Source: Martensiomyces pterosporus
Taxonomy: Eukaryota; Kickxellomycota; Kickxellomycetes; Kickxellales; Kickxellaceae
Length of the DNA stretch: 64,000 bases
Assembly: GCA_025201845.1 (NCBI GenBank)
Contig: MU603960.1
Span: forward strand, 4,088 to 68,087
Direction: 5' to 3'
Shown here one piece after another: positions 1-10,096 of this stretch. Position 1 is the stretch's first letter; the number at the start of each line of letters is the position of its first letter. The notes below the pieces were generated by a model. It searched no databases and was not told the origin of the DNA. It saw only the letters and a list, made by a program, of their open reading frames with translations. The position numbers were made by a program, and so were the translations under genes.

Positions 1-1109
1 ATTCAAGTTGTGAGGACTGGGGAGTACAAGACAACTACAAGTATCCCAGACTATCACCGAGAGCAAGTGTCACATTTCCTCTGAGCAATCAGCTACAATA
101 GACTACGATATACGCCTGGCTCAAGCACCGCTTCATCACGATCCTTGCCACAGCACACCCAGATGCACAGATCACGGAGCAGTCAACTGCCCTGATACTC
201 TCAGCACTGGGCATGGCCCGCACGCGAGACGGCACCTACATAAACCACTGCACCATCTATGCCACAAATGGCAGAGACTCAAAGGAGCGCGAGTTTGGGC
301 TGGCAACCATGCACATGAACCTGCCAATGATGAAGCGCAACACCGCCTGGTACCCGGCAGCATACCCAGATGCCCGCGAGATGCGACTCTGCCCGCAGTG
401 CGAACAGGTCACAGAGTCAGTGGTGCACATGCTCACCTGCGCTCATGGCGAACAGGAGGCAGAGCCGCCACCTCCCAGCACCAGCGCGACCCCGACAGCA
501 GATGACATGAGCGCTCGCTTTGTTGCCGAGCGCCACGGCCACCTGATCCTGGACCAGCGCTGGATCGACAATTTCAAGCAGGCCCTCGAACGGGGCTATC
601 GGCAATACAACTATCAACTAAACCAAACCTTTGCTGAAGAGTTCACTCACAGATGTATGGTCACGTTCAGGAATGCGGTGGCAAGCGCGTACGACCGCTC
701 GCTTGCGCGCAACAAGCTGCAGATCGACCGAGAGCTCCGTTTCTCTATCCCACCCGCCACCCGTCGCAACAGTATGCGCCGCGACCAGCAGAGGGGGTTC
801 CAGACAACCACAGCAGATGGCGTGCCGAGATTCCCAAGAACCTTTGCCGACCGCGGTCTAGAGTTCAAGGAGTTTTGCAGGTCCATGTTGCGAGGCTGGC
901 AACAAGGAGCAACAACAGTGCCTAGGCAATTTTATTCACAGGCCCTCCCGGACGGCATAGGTTTGCACATGCAGTGGCTATGTCACACAGGTGTCCTCTG
1001 GACACCCGTGCAGGACGGCATGTGTTTGCTTAGTTTCCTGTCGCTCGAGCGACATAGCTTCTTGTGCTCCTTAGCCGACCCCGCTATGGGGACTCTCCTG
1101 GTTTCTTAG
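1..1109 (+). mobile_element. 3' remnant of a non-LTR retrotransposon (reverse-transcriptase zinc-binding region)
   Basis: One reading frame is open from position 3 to 1109 except for a TAG at 99-101. The first ATG after that stop is at 213 and gives 298 residues. A Cys/His cluster (CPQCEQ..., then HMLTC) near residues 69-87 of that ATG-started frame fits the zinc-binding segment found downstream of reverse transcriptase in LINE-like elements. No reverse transcriptase catalytic domain is inside the window, so the element starts upstream of base 1. The in-frame stop and the low-complexity final 60 residues suggest it is dead. No poly(A) tail or target-site duplication is visible downstream. The family assignment rests on the short Cys/His motif and general composition only. 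Confidence 0.5.
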
Positions 1110-1167
1110 CTCTCAGTTAGGTTTACTGGAAATACATTGGCTCCATCACCACGAACGTGACAGACGC

Positions 1168-1431
1168 ATGCACCACAGCGGCGCCCATGGGCTAAATTAT
1201 GGCAGATCCACCAAGTCCAACCACAGAAAGGCCCCGTTCCCTGTTGTGGAAAAGCTGCGAATAATAAGCTACCCCTATCTCGACATCAGCTTTTATGAAC
1301 TGTTTGAAGAAAGTCCGCTGAGGCATGTAGAAATCATCACTTGCGCTCCAAAGGAAGCGTGTCAATCCATGATAACGCATAAAGAGGCGCTTTGTCGCTT
1401 GGAGATACAATACAAGGCTGGCTCTGAATAG
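1168..1431 (+). pseudogene. Gene relic, possibly F-box/leucine-rich-repeat type
   Basis: An 87-codon frame, also open upstream of its ATG, has a protein-like stretch with evenly spaced hydrophobics (KLRIISYPYLDISFYELFEE, then PLRHVEI). This spacing recalls irregular leucine-rich segments of fungal F-box proteins. There is no TATA box at the usual distance and no start of a full-length gene, so it is treated as a fragment. It may be related to the relic at 4971-5306. Low confidence. Confidence 0.25.
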
Positions 1432-1857
1432 TATGCTCTGTCTGAGTTGGGCAACCATGAAGGGGTGGGGAGTGGTGGCGGCTATCACACGATAAAGATT
1501 CATTCGGCTTAATTTCTCTGCCGCAACACAGCGTTTGCAAATTGAGATGGTAGAGGTAAACGCTTTTGGTCATGCTGCCAGCGTTATTGTTTTCTTTTAT
1601 TAACATGCTATGTAGGGGGCTAGAAAGGCTGGGACAATAAGCGGGTTGCTGCACAATTGCGCGCGAGCCTATTGTAGTCACCTGTTCTTTTTTGTGGGCA
1701 GGCCTACCAAGGTTTGGATTTTATTGTAGCTGCACCCTGCCAAAAGCATCCCTTTAGATAACAATAAGTTTTTAACCTTTTTAGCATAGTGGACCTTGGT
1801 AGTGCAAGCATGCAAAGAGTAATAGCTATTGCTCGCTTGAGCACACAGTCTGCTGGC
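1432..1857. other. Intergenic, no gene seen
   Basis: AT-richer sequence with no supportable reading frame. It leads into the TATA box at 1858. Confidence 0.5.
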
Positions 1858-1865
1858 TATATAAG
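1858..1865 (+). promoter_or_regulatory. TATA box (TATATAAG)
   Basis: TATATAAG lies 107 bases upstream of the ATG at 1965, the same geometry as the TATA boxes of the LPMO and other highly expressed-looking genes in this window. Confidence 0.55.
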
Positions 1866-1964
1866 GGCGAGAGTGGCAACTGCTGCGCCGATGCCCACAC
1901 CGTCCTTCGAATCCACAATATTCTCTAACAAGCAATCTGCCTCGAAAGAAAGCCTCTCGCAGCC

Positions 1965-2075
1965 ATGAACGCCACCACCAGCAGCCACACTAGCATCTCT
2001 CTTGTCAACTCGTGGGGGTTCCCTAGGCCTACTCCACCGAGTGAGGAGCAAATCGACAACCTGCTTGGCTTCTGA
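1965..2075 (+). CDS. Candidate micro-gene, 36-residue peptide
   Basis: ATG at 1965 opens a 36-codon frame ending in TGA at 2073. The peptide starts MNATTSSHTS, is Ser/Thr/Pro-rich in its first half and ends in an acidic amphipathic stretch (SEEQIDNLLGF). It has no signal peptide or membrane segment. Support comes from the surroundings rather than homology: a TATATAAG box 107 bases upstream, the first ATG of the expected transcript, and an AATAAA signal at 2137-2142, which together define a compact transcription unit of about 250 bases. I do not recognise the peptide. Alternatives are a short exon of a larger spliced gene, or a non-coding transcript. Confidence 0.4.
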   Translation: MNATTSSHTSISLVNSWGFPRPTPPSEEQIDNLLGF

Positions 2076-2136
2076 ACCAAGACATTTTCAAGCACTTTCA
2101 TTTAAAAGAAAACCACACACTAGACCCGATTAGACT

Positions 2137-2142
2137 AATAAA
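2137..2142 (+). terminator. AATAAA polyadenylation signal
   Basis: AATAAA 62 bases after the stop of the 36-codon frame, followed by an A/T-rich stretch. It supports a short polyadenylated transcript here. Confidence 0.35.
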
Positions 2143-2159
2143 TTATTATAACGCCATGA

Positions 2160-2528
2160 CTAGATTACGTGCAAGTCGCTGGCCCTAATGCCAGTGGATA
2201 TCAGGATGGGCTGTGTGGTGGAGATTGGGATAAGGGGGCAATCGTGAATCTGGATGCCGCATGGGTATCCATTGTCCCCGTTCAGTGGTGCCCAAATCAC
2301 ACCACACCTTTCTACGGTCGCACTGCATTACGTGCCCTGTTCACCTCAGCAAAATCGCTGCAATCCTCCATCGTTCCCATCCACATAGCAAGAACACAAA
2401 ATGCGCTCCAATCACCAGCAGAGCGTCTGAAGCGAGATGCTGCATTGATATATGAGCTGCAGCAGCTACAGCTCGCACTTCTCGAAGCGGCAAACAGCCC
2501 TGTGTGGATCGGCACCAATCAGCGGTAG
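2160..2528 (+). pseudogene. ATG-less open frame, gene relic of unknown family
   Basis: A frame of about 122 codons is open from 2160 to the stop at 2526 but contains no ATG; the nearest start-like codon is a GTG at 2169. The C-terminal part (AERLKRDAALIYELQQLQLA) has helical heptad spacing. I do not recognise it. It may be an exon fragment or transposon debris, or a chance open frame. Confidence 0.2.
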
Positions 2529-2721
2529 ATCGCGGCAATTGCATCAGTTAAATATAAGCCGCATGCCCTCGACTGAATAGTTGGGATAGCCACAGGCAGC
2601 GGCTCCAGGACACCAGCCAGGACTCCGTTTTCGAAAAGCACACTTCATCCTTCTCCATTCCCACTCCAGCAAGCCTCCACTTCTCGTAAGCATTACTCTT
2701 CTTTTTCGTCAGGCGGCAGCT

Positions 2722-4743
2722 ATGAGGTCCTACCAAGTTCCACACTCTTCCCAGCCCGGGTACTCGCCCGTTCTGCGCCACCCCGACTACAAGGACGGCA
2801 GGTTCACCGACGCTGCCCAAGAAGCGACCACCGTCTACGAGCTGCTCGAGCGTATGGTGAGGCTGTATCCCGACGTCCCCTTCTTGGGAGCACGCCAGTT
2901 CGACCCAAAGATGCAGACGTTTGGCGAGTATGCATGGAAAACCGCCAGGGACACCGCAACGCTGGTTGACGACTTTGGCTCGGGACTTGACTGGGTGTTC
3001 AGCAAGCATGTGCCCAGTGCCAGCAAGTTCGAGCAGCAGCCACTTGGAATCTACTCCATCAACCGCCCCGAGTGGCTCCTGACAGAGTTCAGCGGATTCA
3101 GGTCCCGCCGCTACTCGATTGCTCTGTACGACACTTTGGGTGTAGAGTCTGTCGAGTACACTATCAACCATGCCGAGATTGCCGTCATCGTCTGCTCCAT
3201 TGACAAAATACCCAAGCTATTGCAGATTAGAGACAGGCTTCCGGGGCTCAAGGTCATCATCTCAATGGATTCGTTTGAGGACCATGGCAAGAGCCCTCTG
3301 GCGCTGAAGTTTACCATCAACTCAGTGCAGGTGCTCCGCCAGTGGGCTGAAGCAAAGGGTGTGGCGCTCTACGACATCCCGCAGGTCGTGGGCATGGGCT
3401 GCGCTAACCGGACGGCACCTACTAAGCCATCTGCCTCGGACCTGTCCACAATTTGCTACACGTCGGGGACTACCGGCAACCCGAAGGGCGTCATGCTAAC
3501 GCATGCGAATTCGGTATATTCGGCCAAGTGCATGTACCACCACTCACCTGTCAGCGACACCACGTACTTGTCGTTCCTCCCGTTGGCGCACAGCTTTGAC
3601 CGTAGCATGATATACTCGGGCATGATCGGTGGGATTCATGTGGGGTTCTACTCGGGCGACATTCAGCGTATTCTCGAGGACGCGCAGGTGCTTCGGCCGA
3701 CCGTGATGGTGGGAGTTCCGCGTCTGCTCAACCGTATCTACGACCGCATTTCTGCTGCCACTATCCATGCACCCGGCCTGTCTGGGGTCATCGCACGCAC
3801 TGCAATCGGCCAGAAGCTCAAGAAGCTCGACACTGGTGGTGGCGTCAAACACGCGCTTTGGGACCGTGTCATTTGCAACAAGATTGCACTGGCGTTTGGC
3901 GGGCGCCTCGAGCTCCTTTGTTCGGGGAGTGCGCCACTGGACTCCAAGGTGCTCAATTTCCTGCGCGTTGCAATCGGGTGCACAATTATCGAGGGATATG
4001 GCTTGACGGAGTCCTATGCGGCTGGAACTAGCCACATACATCGCGAGAACACGGGTGCGCACATCGGCGTGCCAGTCCCAGGAATCGAAATTCGTCTGCG
4101 CGATGTGCCCGAAATGAGCTACCTCACCACGGACAAACCCTGCCCACGCGGCGAGCTGTTGGTGCGCGGAGGCAGCGTTTTCAAGGGATATTACAAGAAC
4201 GAGGAGAAGTCAAAGGAGGCCCTGGACGACGGGTGGCTGATCACCGGGGACATTGCGCAGATCAATGAGGAGGGCAACATCAGAATCATCGACCGCCGCA
4301 AGAACATCTTCAAGCTGTCCCAGGGCGAGTACGTGGCGCCAGAGTATCTTGAGACTGTGTACTCCAGGCACCCCCTGGTGCTGAACATCCTTGTTCATGG
4401 AGACACGCTCAAGTCGGAGCTGGTTGCTGTCGTTGTGCCCGACCCCGAGACCTTTATCCCCTGGGCGGCCAAGATCACGGGCAACGCATCGACTCCTATG
4501 GAGCAGCTGGTTAAAAACGAGCAGGTGGTTGGCGCTCTGCTGGCAGAGCTCCGTAGCCACGGGTCAGAGTCAAGACTTCATGGGTTTGAGATCATCAGGA
4601 GCCTCTATTGCGACTCGACGCCATTCGACATTGAGGGCAACGGCCTGCTCACTTCGACGCTCAAGCTCAAGCGTGATACTGCTACCGCATACTATCGCGA
4701 GACGATAGATGCGCTCTACAGCCAAATTGAGGCCTCCAAGTAA
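2722..4743 (+). CDS. Long-chain fatty acid-CoA ligase (acyl-CoA synthetase)
   Basis: A 673-residue member of the AMP-forming acyl/aryl-CoA synthetase superfamily, which activates fatty acids with ATP and CoA. The phosphate-binding loop TSGTTGNPKGVMLTH lies at about residues 245-260, the adenine-binding region with GYGLTE at about 424, and the late hinge/adenylate motif (GWLITGDIAQ, then DRRKNIFKLSQGEYVAPE) at about 505-540. Length and N-terminal layout resemble the yeast Faa2 / plant LACS6-7 branch of long-chain enzymes. The C-terminus ends in EASK, not a canonical peroxisomal SKL, so peroxisomal import is not evident. It is intronless. The ATG at 2722 is preceded by an AATATAAG element near 2550. 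An intact housekeeping gene, high confidence in the family; chain-length specificity cannot be told. Confidence 0.93.
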   Translation: MRSYQVPHSSQPGYSPVLRHPDYKDGRFTDAAQEATTVYELLERMVRLYPDVPFLGARQFDPKMQTFGEYAWKTARDTATLVDDFGSGLDWVFSKHVPSASKFEQQPLGIYSINRPEWLLTEFSGFRSRRYSIALYDTLGVESVEYTINHAEIAVIVCSIDKIPKLLQIRDRLPGLKVIISMDSFEDHGKSPLALKFTINSVQVLRQWAEAKGVALYDIPQVVGMGCANRTAPTKPSASDLSTICYTSGTTGNPKGVMLTHANSVYSAKCMYHHSPVSDTTYLSFLPLAHSFDRSMIYSGMIGGIHVGFYSGDIQRILEDAQVLRPTVMVGVPRLLNRIYDRISAATIHAPGLSGVIARTAIGQKLKKLDTGGGVKHALWDRVICNKIALAFGGRLELLCSGSAPLDSKVLNFLRVAIGCTIIEGYGLTESYAAGTSHIHRENTGAHIGVPVPGIEIRLRDVPEMSYLTTDKPCPRGELLVRGGSVFKGYYKNEEKSKEALDDGWLITGDIAQINEEGNIRIIDRRKNIFKLSQGEYVAPEYLETVYSRHPLVLNILVHGDTLKSELVAVVVPDPETFIPWAAKITGNASTPMEQLVKNEQVVGALLAELRSHGSESRLHGFEIIRSLYCDSTPFDIEGNGLLTSTLKLKRDTATAYYRETIDALYSQIEASK

Positions 4744-4970
4744 ACAGCACTCTGAATTCTATTCCTTTCTTCTTTACACCACGCCAACACCTCTCCCTCT
4801 CCTCCCTCTCCCTCCATACTCTGCCAATGCAGTTCAATTTGCAGATTTAAAAAGGTGGTATAATGGCACTGACAGTAACTGACAAGAGCGAAAACTGTTG
4901 GAGGTGCAAGAAAAGTGTCTGTTCAGGCTATCTATCAAAGAAAACTGAAATAGATTCATGGCATAACTGA

Positions 4971-5306
4971 GACCGTTGCACGCTTTTTATCCTCACCAGC
5001 ATAAAGCTGGCCTCGGTTGTCAACATTCTCGCTCAGATTCCCAAACTGCACACATTTCATGCAAGATCCATCGTTGATGTTCAGAACAAAGCGAGCAATA
5101 GTCTGCAGACGACTCTCGAGCAGGGCTCAGTATCGGCGCCGTTTATTAACTCCAGCCTCAAGGAGCTTAGTGTGCGCAACCTGGCCAAATACCAACAGCT
5201 AGATTGCGGTCTCGATGTGCCTGATCTGCTGATTCCTGGCATGACAAGATTCATCGCTAACTGTGCAGACACGTTTTCGCACCTACGGAATGTAAAAGTA
5301 AGATGA
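4971..5306 (+). pseudogene. Gene fragment, leucine-rich (F-box/LRR-like)
   Basis: An open frame of about 111 codons with no early ATG (first Met about 80 codons in) and strikingly protein-like composition: IKLASVVNILAQIPKLHTF, later SLKELSVRNL and FSHLRNVKV. The leucine spacing is LRR-like. It ends at TGA 5304, but the last codons read AAA-GTAAGA, so the frame could also end at a splice donor at 5298. A further open frame runs to about 5500. No promoter or start is visible. Most likely a truncated copy of an F-box/LRR family gene, perhaps related to the relic at 1168-1431. Confidence 0.3.
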
Positions 5307-5619
5307 CGATGGGGAGAAACCTGGCAGGCCGACACTCTACCTTCACTTGATGTGCCTTCGCGTAGCCTTTGAGTGCGTTTCCGGTGTTGGGAGCTATACT
5401 TCCAGTCCCGAGAGCGGCCTGGCATGGATGGCCGGCCTGCTGGCTGTTCAGCAGACGAGGAGAGATATTTCATACGGATATTGATTCCAGGAATTAACTA
5501 ATAGTTTCATGTAGCTGATGCATAAGGAATACATGCTTGTATGCGCCATTTAATTAAGAAGCATGTGTAGAGGCAGAGGTCCTCTGCAAGAAAAGTTTGC
5601 ATAGCCATTGGCGGTTGAT

Positions 5620-8600
5620 CTAGTTGAGGTGGGCCTTGACAAACTCCTCAGCAGCCTTAATAGCCTCGTCGACCTTGCCAGTCTCAGTGCCGCTGCCCTG
5701 GGCGGACTCGTCCTTTCCGCCCTTCTTTCCGCCGACGATCTTGCTGACTGCCTCAGCCCACTCGCTGGCCTTCAGTCCGCGAGCAACCAGGGGCTTGCCA
5801 ACCACACACTGGTGGCCAACGCGGTCGCCATCGACGGCAATAAAGTACACGGCCTTGGTCTTCAGGCCCTTGGCATACGTCGAGGCCTGAGTCATGGCCT
5901 TGCCGCCGGTAGGCAGGCGGATGACAAAGACCTCCTGCTCGGGGTTCTCCTCGACGGCCTTCTGGACCATCTCCAGGGCCTGCTTGCCAGCGAGGGCCTT
6001 GGCAGCCTTGTCGGCCTCAGCAAACTTCTTGCGGATCGCATCAAACTCGGTGCGCAGAACATACTTCTCGTACACGCCAATCGCGGCGGTATCGAGCTCC
6101 TTGGTCAGGCGCTTGATCTCCTGGTCGAGCTCAGCACCCTGGAGGGAGTGGAGCTTGGCGACCTCGGCAGCCAGCGACCGCTGGAGCAGCTGAGCCTTGA
6201 CGGCCTCCTCGCCAGTGACAGCAACGATACGGCGGATGCCCTTGGCGATGCTGGTCTCCTCGATGATGACAAAGACCTTGAGATCGGCGGTGCCGGCAAC
6301 ATGCGTGCCGCCGCAGAACTCGATCGAGTAGTTGGCCCAGCGCTCGTCCTTGGGCGCCTTGAGCATCTCGTCAATGTCAGCGCCAATCGAAACGACGCGC
6401 ACGGGGTCGGGGTAGACCTCGCCGAACACGGCGCGGAGCCCAAAGATCTCGCGGGCCTCAGCGAGGGGAACCTCCTTGGCGTAGACCTTGAGGTTCTCGC
6501 CGATGGTCTTGTTGCACAGGGCCTCGATGTCGCGGGTCTCCTCGGGCTTGATGGCGTTCTTATAGGCGAAGTCGAAGCGCAGACGGTCGGGGGCGACCAA
6601 GGATCCGCGCTGGTCAGCCTCGTCGTCCTGGAGCACCTTGCGCAGGGCAAAGTTCAGCACATGCGTGGCCGAGTGGTTGTTGCGGATAGGCAGGCGGCGA
6701 AGCACGTCGTACTGAGCCTCAACGGTGTCGCCGACCTTGATGCTGCCGTACTTGAGGAATCCGGTGTGCAGGACGTATCCACCATACACCTGGACGTTCT
6801 CGACAGTGAACTCGGACGAGAGGTCCGACGAGACGAGCGATCCGGTATCGTACTCCTGCCCACCCTGCTCGGCATAGAAGTTGGTGCGGTCGAGCAGAAC
6901 GCCGATGACAGGCACATCGTCGGGGTTGGTGGCAATGGACTTGGCCTCCTCCTGGGCAAACTCCTTGCCGTCAAACACAGCAAGGACCTTGGCGTCAACC
7001 GAGCGCTTCGAGTACTTGGGCTCATCGTCGGTCTTGGCAACGCCTTGCTCGTTGAGGTGAGCAATTGCGTGGACATCGAGGACAACATCGGCAGTTCCCG
7101 AAGCGCCACCCTTCTTCTGCTTGGAGAGCTCACGGGAACGCTGGCGCTCACGCTCAAACTCCTCCTCGTCAACGCTGAGGCCGCTCTCCTCGGCCATGAT
7201 ACGGGTGAGATCGACAGGGAAGCCGTAGGTGTCGTACAGACGCCAGACGCTAGCACCGGGGATGACAGTAACACCCTCGGGCATCTTGGACACGGTCTGC
7301 TCGAACAGGCGCTCTCCGCGATCCAGGGTGCGGGCAAAGCTCTCCTCCTCCTCGCACAGGATCTCCTTGATCAGATCAGTGTTCTTGGCGATCTCAGGGA
7401 ACGCATCGCCCATGTTCGCAACGACAGTGTCGACGAGGCGGGCGAAGAAGTTGCCCAGCTCGACCTCGAACTTTCTGCGAGCATAGCGGGCACCGCGGCG
7501 CAGGATGCGGCGCAGCACATAGCCACGGCCCTCGTTCGAAGGGACACCGCCGTCGGCGATGGCGAAGGTCAGTGTGCGGATGTGGTCAGCGATGACGCGG
7601 TAGGCCATGTCGATGCCATCAGTGTCCTCAGCGCCGACCTTTCCGGTATAGGGGCGGGCACCGGTGAGCTCCTGGATGGCAGCAAACAGAGGCATAAAGA
7701 CATCGGTGTCGTAGTTGGAGCGCTTGTTCTGCAGGACAGACACCAGGCGCTCGAGGCCAAGACCCGTATCAATGTGCTTCCGGGGCAGGGAGCGGAGCTT
7801 GCCATCGGTCTCGCGGTTAAACTCCATAAACACCAGGTTCCAGATCTCGAGGACATCGGGGTTGTCCATGTTGACTAAGGCAGCGGCGTCGCGTCCGCCA
7901 ATCCGGTCGAAGTGGATCTCGCTGCAAGGCCCACAGGGTCCAACGTCACCCATCTCCCAGAAGTTTTCCTTCGATCCGAATGGAAGAACGCGGGACTCGG
8001 GAAGCCCCAGGTCGAGCCAGTACTGCTTAGCTTCGGTATCGACGGGCAGTCCATCGACCTCGCTGCCGCCAAAGTAGGTCACATAAAGGCGCTCGGGGTC
8101 AAGGTGGTACACCTCAGTGAGAAGCTTCCAGGCAAAGCCAATGGCCTCCTTCTTGAAGTAATCGCCAAAAGACCAGTTGCCAAGCATCTCAAAGAAGGTG
8201 TGGTGGTAGACATCCTTGCCGACATCGTCGAGATCATTGTGCTTGCCGCCTACTTGCAAAGAAAACGAGATGCACACGGGGGTGAGTCACATGGAAAATG
8301 TAGGCTGATCGGCAGCGGGGGAAGAGCGAGGCACAGCCAGGGCTCTATGGCGCTCTAGTCTTCTCGCAAAGGAGCAGTCCGGGTCGCTTGCAGATGGGCC
8401 ACTAGTATGATGCAAGCAAGACCGTGAGAACAGAAGCATGCCAGGCCCAGTGTCCGGCTGCTGATCGGAAATCACGCGCACAGAAAGCGAAGGCGGGTAC
8501 TGCGATCCATGCATGAGGCGCACAAGCCAAGCCAGCAGTAAAGGCAAACGCAGCGGCACGCTTTATACAGAATGCAAGAGATGCGTCACTAAGAAGCCAC

Positions 8601-8892
8601 ATGAAGCGAAATGTAGGAGGCAGCTATTGTGCGGGGCGAAGTGGCATGACTTACCAGCACGAATGCACTTTTGGCTGTTGCAGGCACGGCTGAGCTTGGC
8701 AAAGTCAGAGGCAGGATCCACGGTTCCCTGGAAGATGGGCTTGTACTGGTTCATGCCAGCGTTGGCGAACAGAAGCGTGGGGTCGTCGTGCGGGATCGTC
8801 GATGACGAGGGGACGAACGTGTGTCCGTTCTCCCTGAAGAACCCAGTAAACGTGTCGCGCACGTTCTTTCCTGTCCACTCGGTGCCAGTCAT
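5620..8892 (-). CDS. ALA1: Alanyl-tRNA synthetase (two exons)
   Basis: Exon 1 runs 8892 to 8655 and exon 2 from 8249 to 5620; the intron has a GTAAGT donor at 8654-8649 and a TAG acceptor ending at 8250. Splicing restores the class II AlaRS sequence [15 protein letters not shown] across the junction and gives 955 residues, the usual length of cytosolic AlaRS (yeast about 958). The enzyme charges tRNA-Ala and edits Ser/Gly mischarging. Visible landmarks are [13 protein letters not shown] near the N-terminus, the class II catalytic core with [10 protein letters not shown], the editing-domain zinc ligands HSATH at about residue 603 and CGGTH at about 723, and the C-terminal DHHA1/C-Ala region with [12 protein letters not shown]. 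The stop is TAG at 5622-5620. A mitochondrial isoform from another start is known in other fungi but no such start is obvious here. Confidence 0.96.
8250..8654 (-). other. AlaRS intron (405 bases)
   Basis: The intron is long compared with those of ClpP (109) and VPS4 (144, 134). It holds no supportable gene on either strand. Its donor is the consensus GTAAGT and it splits a glycine codon after the first base. Confidence 0.85.
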
Positions 8893-9994
8893 TGCTATAG
8901 ACGCTGTTTCTTTTTCTCGTTCTTTTAAATAGACGGTAAAGAGGTGCTGTGTTGCTTTTTGCAGGTAGCTTGTAATGCTGCTGATCTCAGAAGAGCGAAT
9001 GCTAGAGGGGTATTTATGTGTTTTTGGAATGTGCCGAAAGAAGCAGGAGAGGAGAAAAAGGGAGGTTCCCCGTGCCGTTTAGCTGATGGTCGATTTTCAG
9101 CGTTTTTTCTCTCCCCATTCCCAAGGCTGCCGAACCGCAGAACTGAGAAAAAAGCGACAAATCATGGTCTGCCGTGTTTAGTGAGCCATTAAGCCGGCCA
9201 GTTCGCATGCACGTGACACTAAATACGCCCTCAGCGCTGTCCATGTGTGCAGCAGCGCTGCGGTGCGAGTGATTTGGCTTGAGGCATTTAGTGTGTGCTT
9301 GTAAATGACGTGCTGTAGCCGCGGTGCCTATATTTTGGCGATGTGTGGGTGTAGAGCGTGCCACCGTAGTGGGCCAAACGTGTCCAATAGCTTTGGATTA
9401 ATGCTGGATTAAGCTCTGCTGAAAAGCCTCGCACTTTGAACGCATTGCCATGGAAGACGTGCAAAGTGTGTTTATGTGCGCTGTTCCCATGACAAAAACA
9501 AAATCAGCAACGCTGCAAGGTGCTTGGCTGCCCGCATTCGCCTTATTCCATGGGCACATCGATCCGGTGTGCGGCCCGTCCGCTGCCATCAAACACCAGC
9601 ATTTCAGTGCATATGTGAACATGAGTTTGGAAATGCACTTGGTGTCCAAACCGCTACGAACAAAGAAGCATGCGGTCTATGACCCAAGCAAACCTGGCCA
9701 CTGCCGCCATCTTCATCCTGAAAGAATAGTCGATAATTTAGAACCCACATTCAAAGTTGTTTGGTAGAACCTTCTGTTGTGACTCCAGACCATGCCTTCC
9801 TCCCTTCCATGTGACGGCCACAGAGCCATTTGCGCATCGAAAACCCTAGAAGAGTTGCCCACTTTAACCTTGAATGTGGTGGGGGCTGGAATATGCAGAT
9901 GCTGAGGAAGATGGCAGCGCACACATAGAGAACAGCAGTTTGCAGCAATATCCACTCATCCCAAATACACCGCCGGCTGTATCTTCTGGTGCTG
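8893..9994. other. Intergenic region between AlaRS and the LPMO array
   Basis: Contains short random-looking frames only. A TTTAAAAG-like element just upstream of AlaRS (near 8923-8932, minus strand) may serve that gene. Confidence 0.5.
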
Positions 9995-10002
9995 TATAAA
10001 AG
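9995..10002 (+). promoter_or_regulatory. TATA box of LPMO 1
   Basis: TATAAAAG, 102 bases upstream of the ATG at 10097. Confidence 0.65.
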
Positions 10003-10096
10003 GGATGCAGCCGCTTCGGCAAGGAAGGCAGCAACAGACACCCAAACAACTGCCACCTCTTGCCGCAAGCATCTCCACGTTCTGCCATCACGAGCC

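Noticed and set aside
5608..7878. 756-codon open frame on the plus strand across AlaRS
   Set aside because: Lies antisense to the clear AlaRS exon; starts at TTG; Leu/Asp/Val/Gly-biased composition is the mirror of G/C-ending codons.
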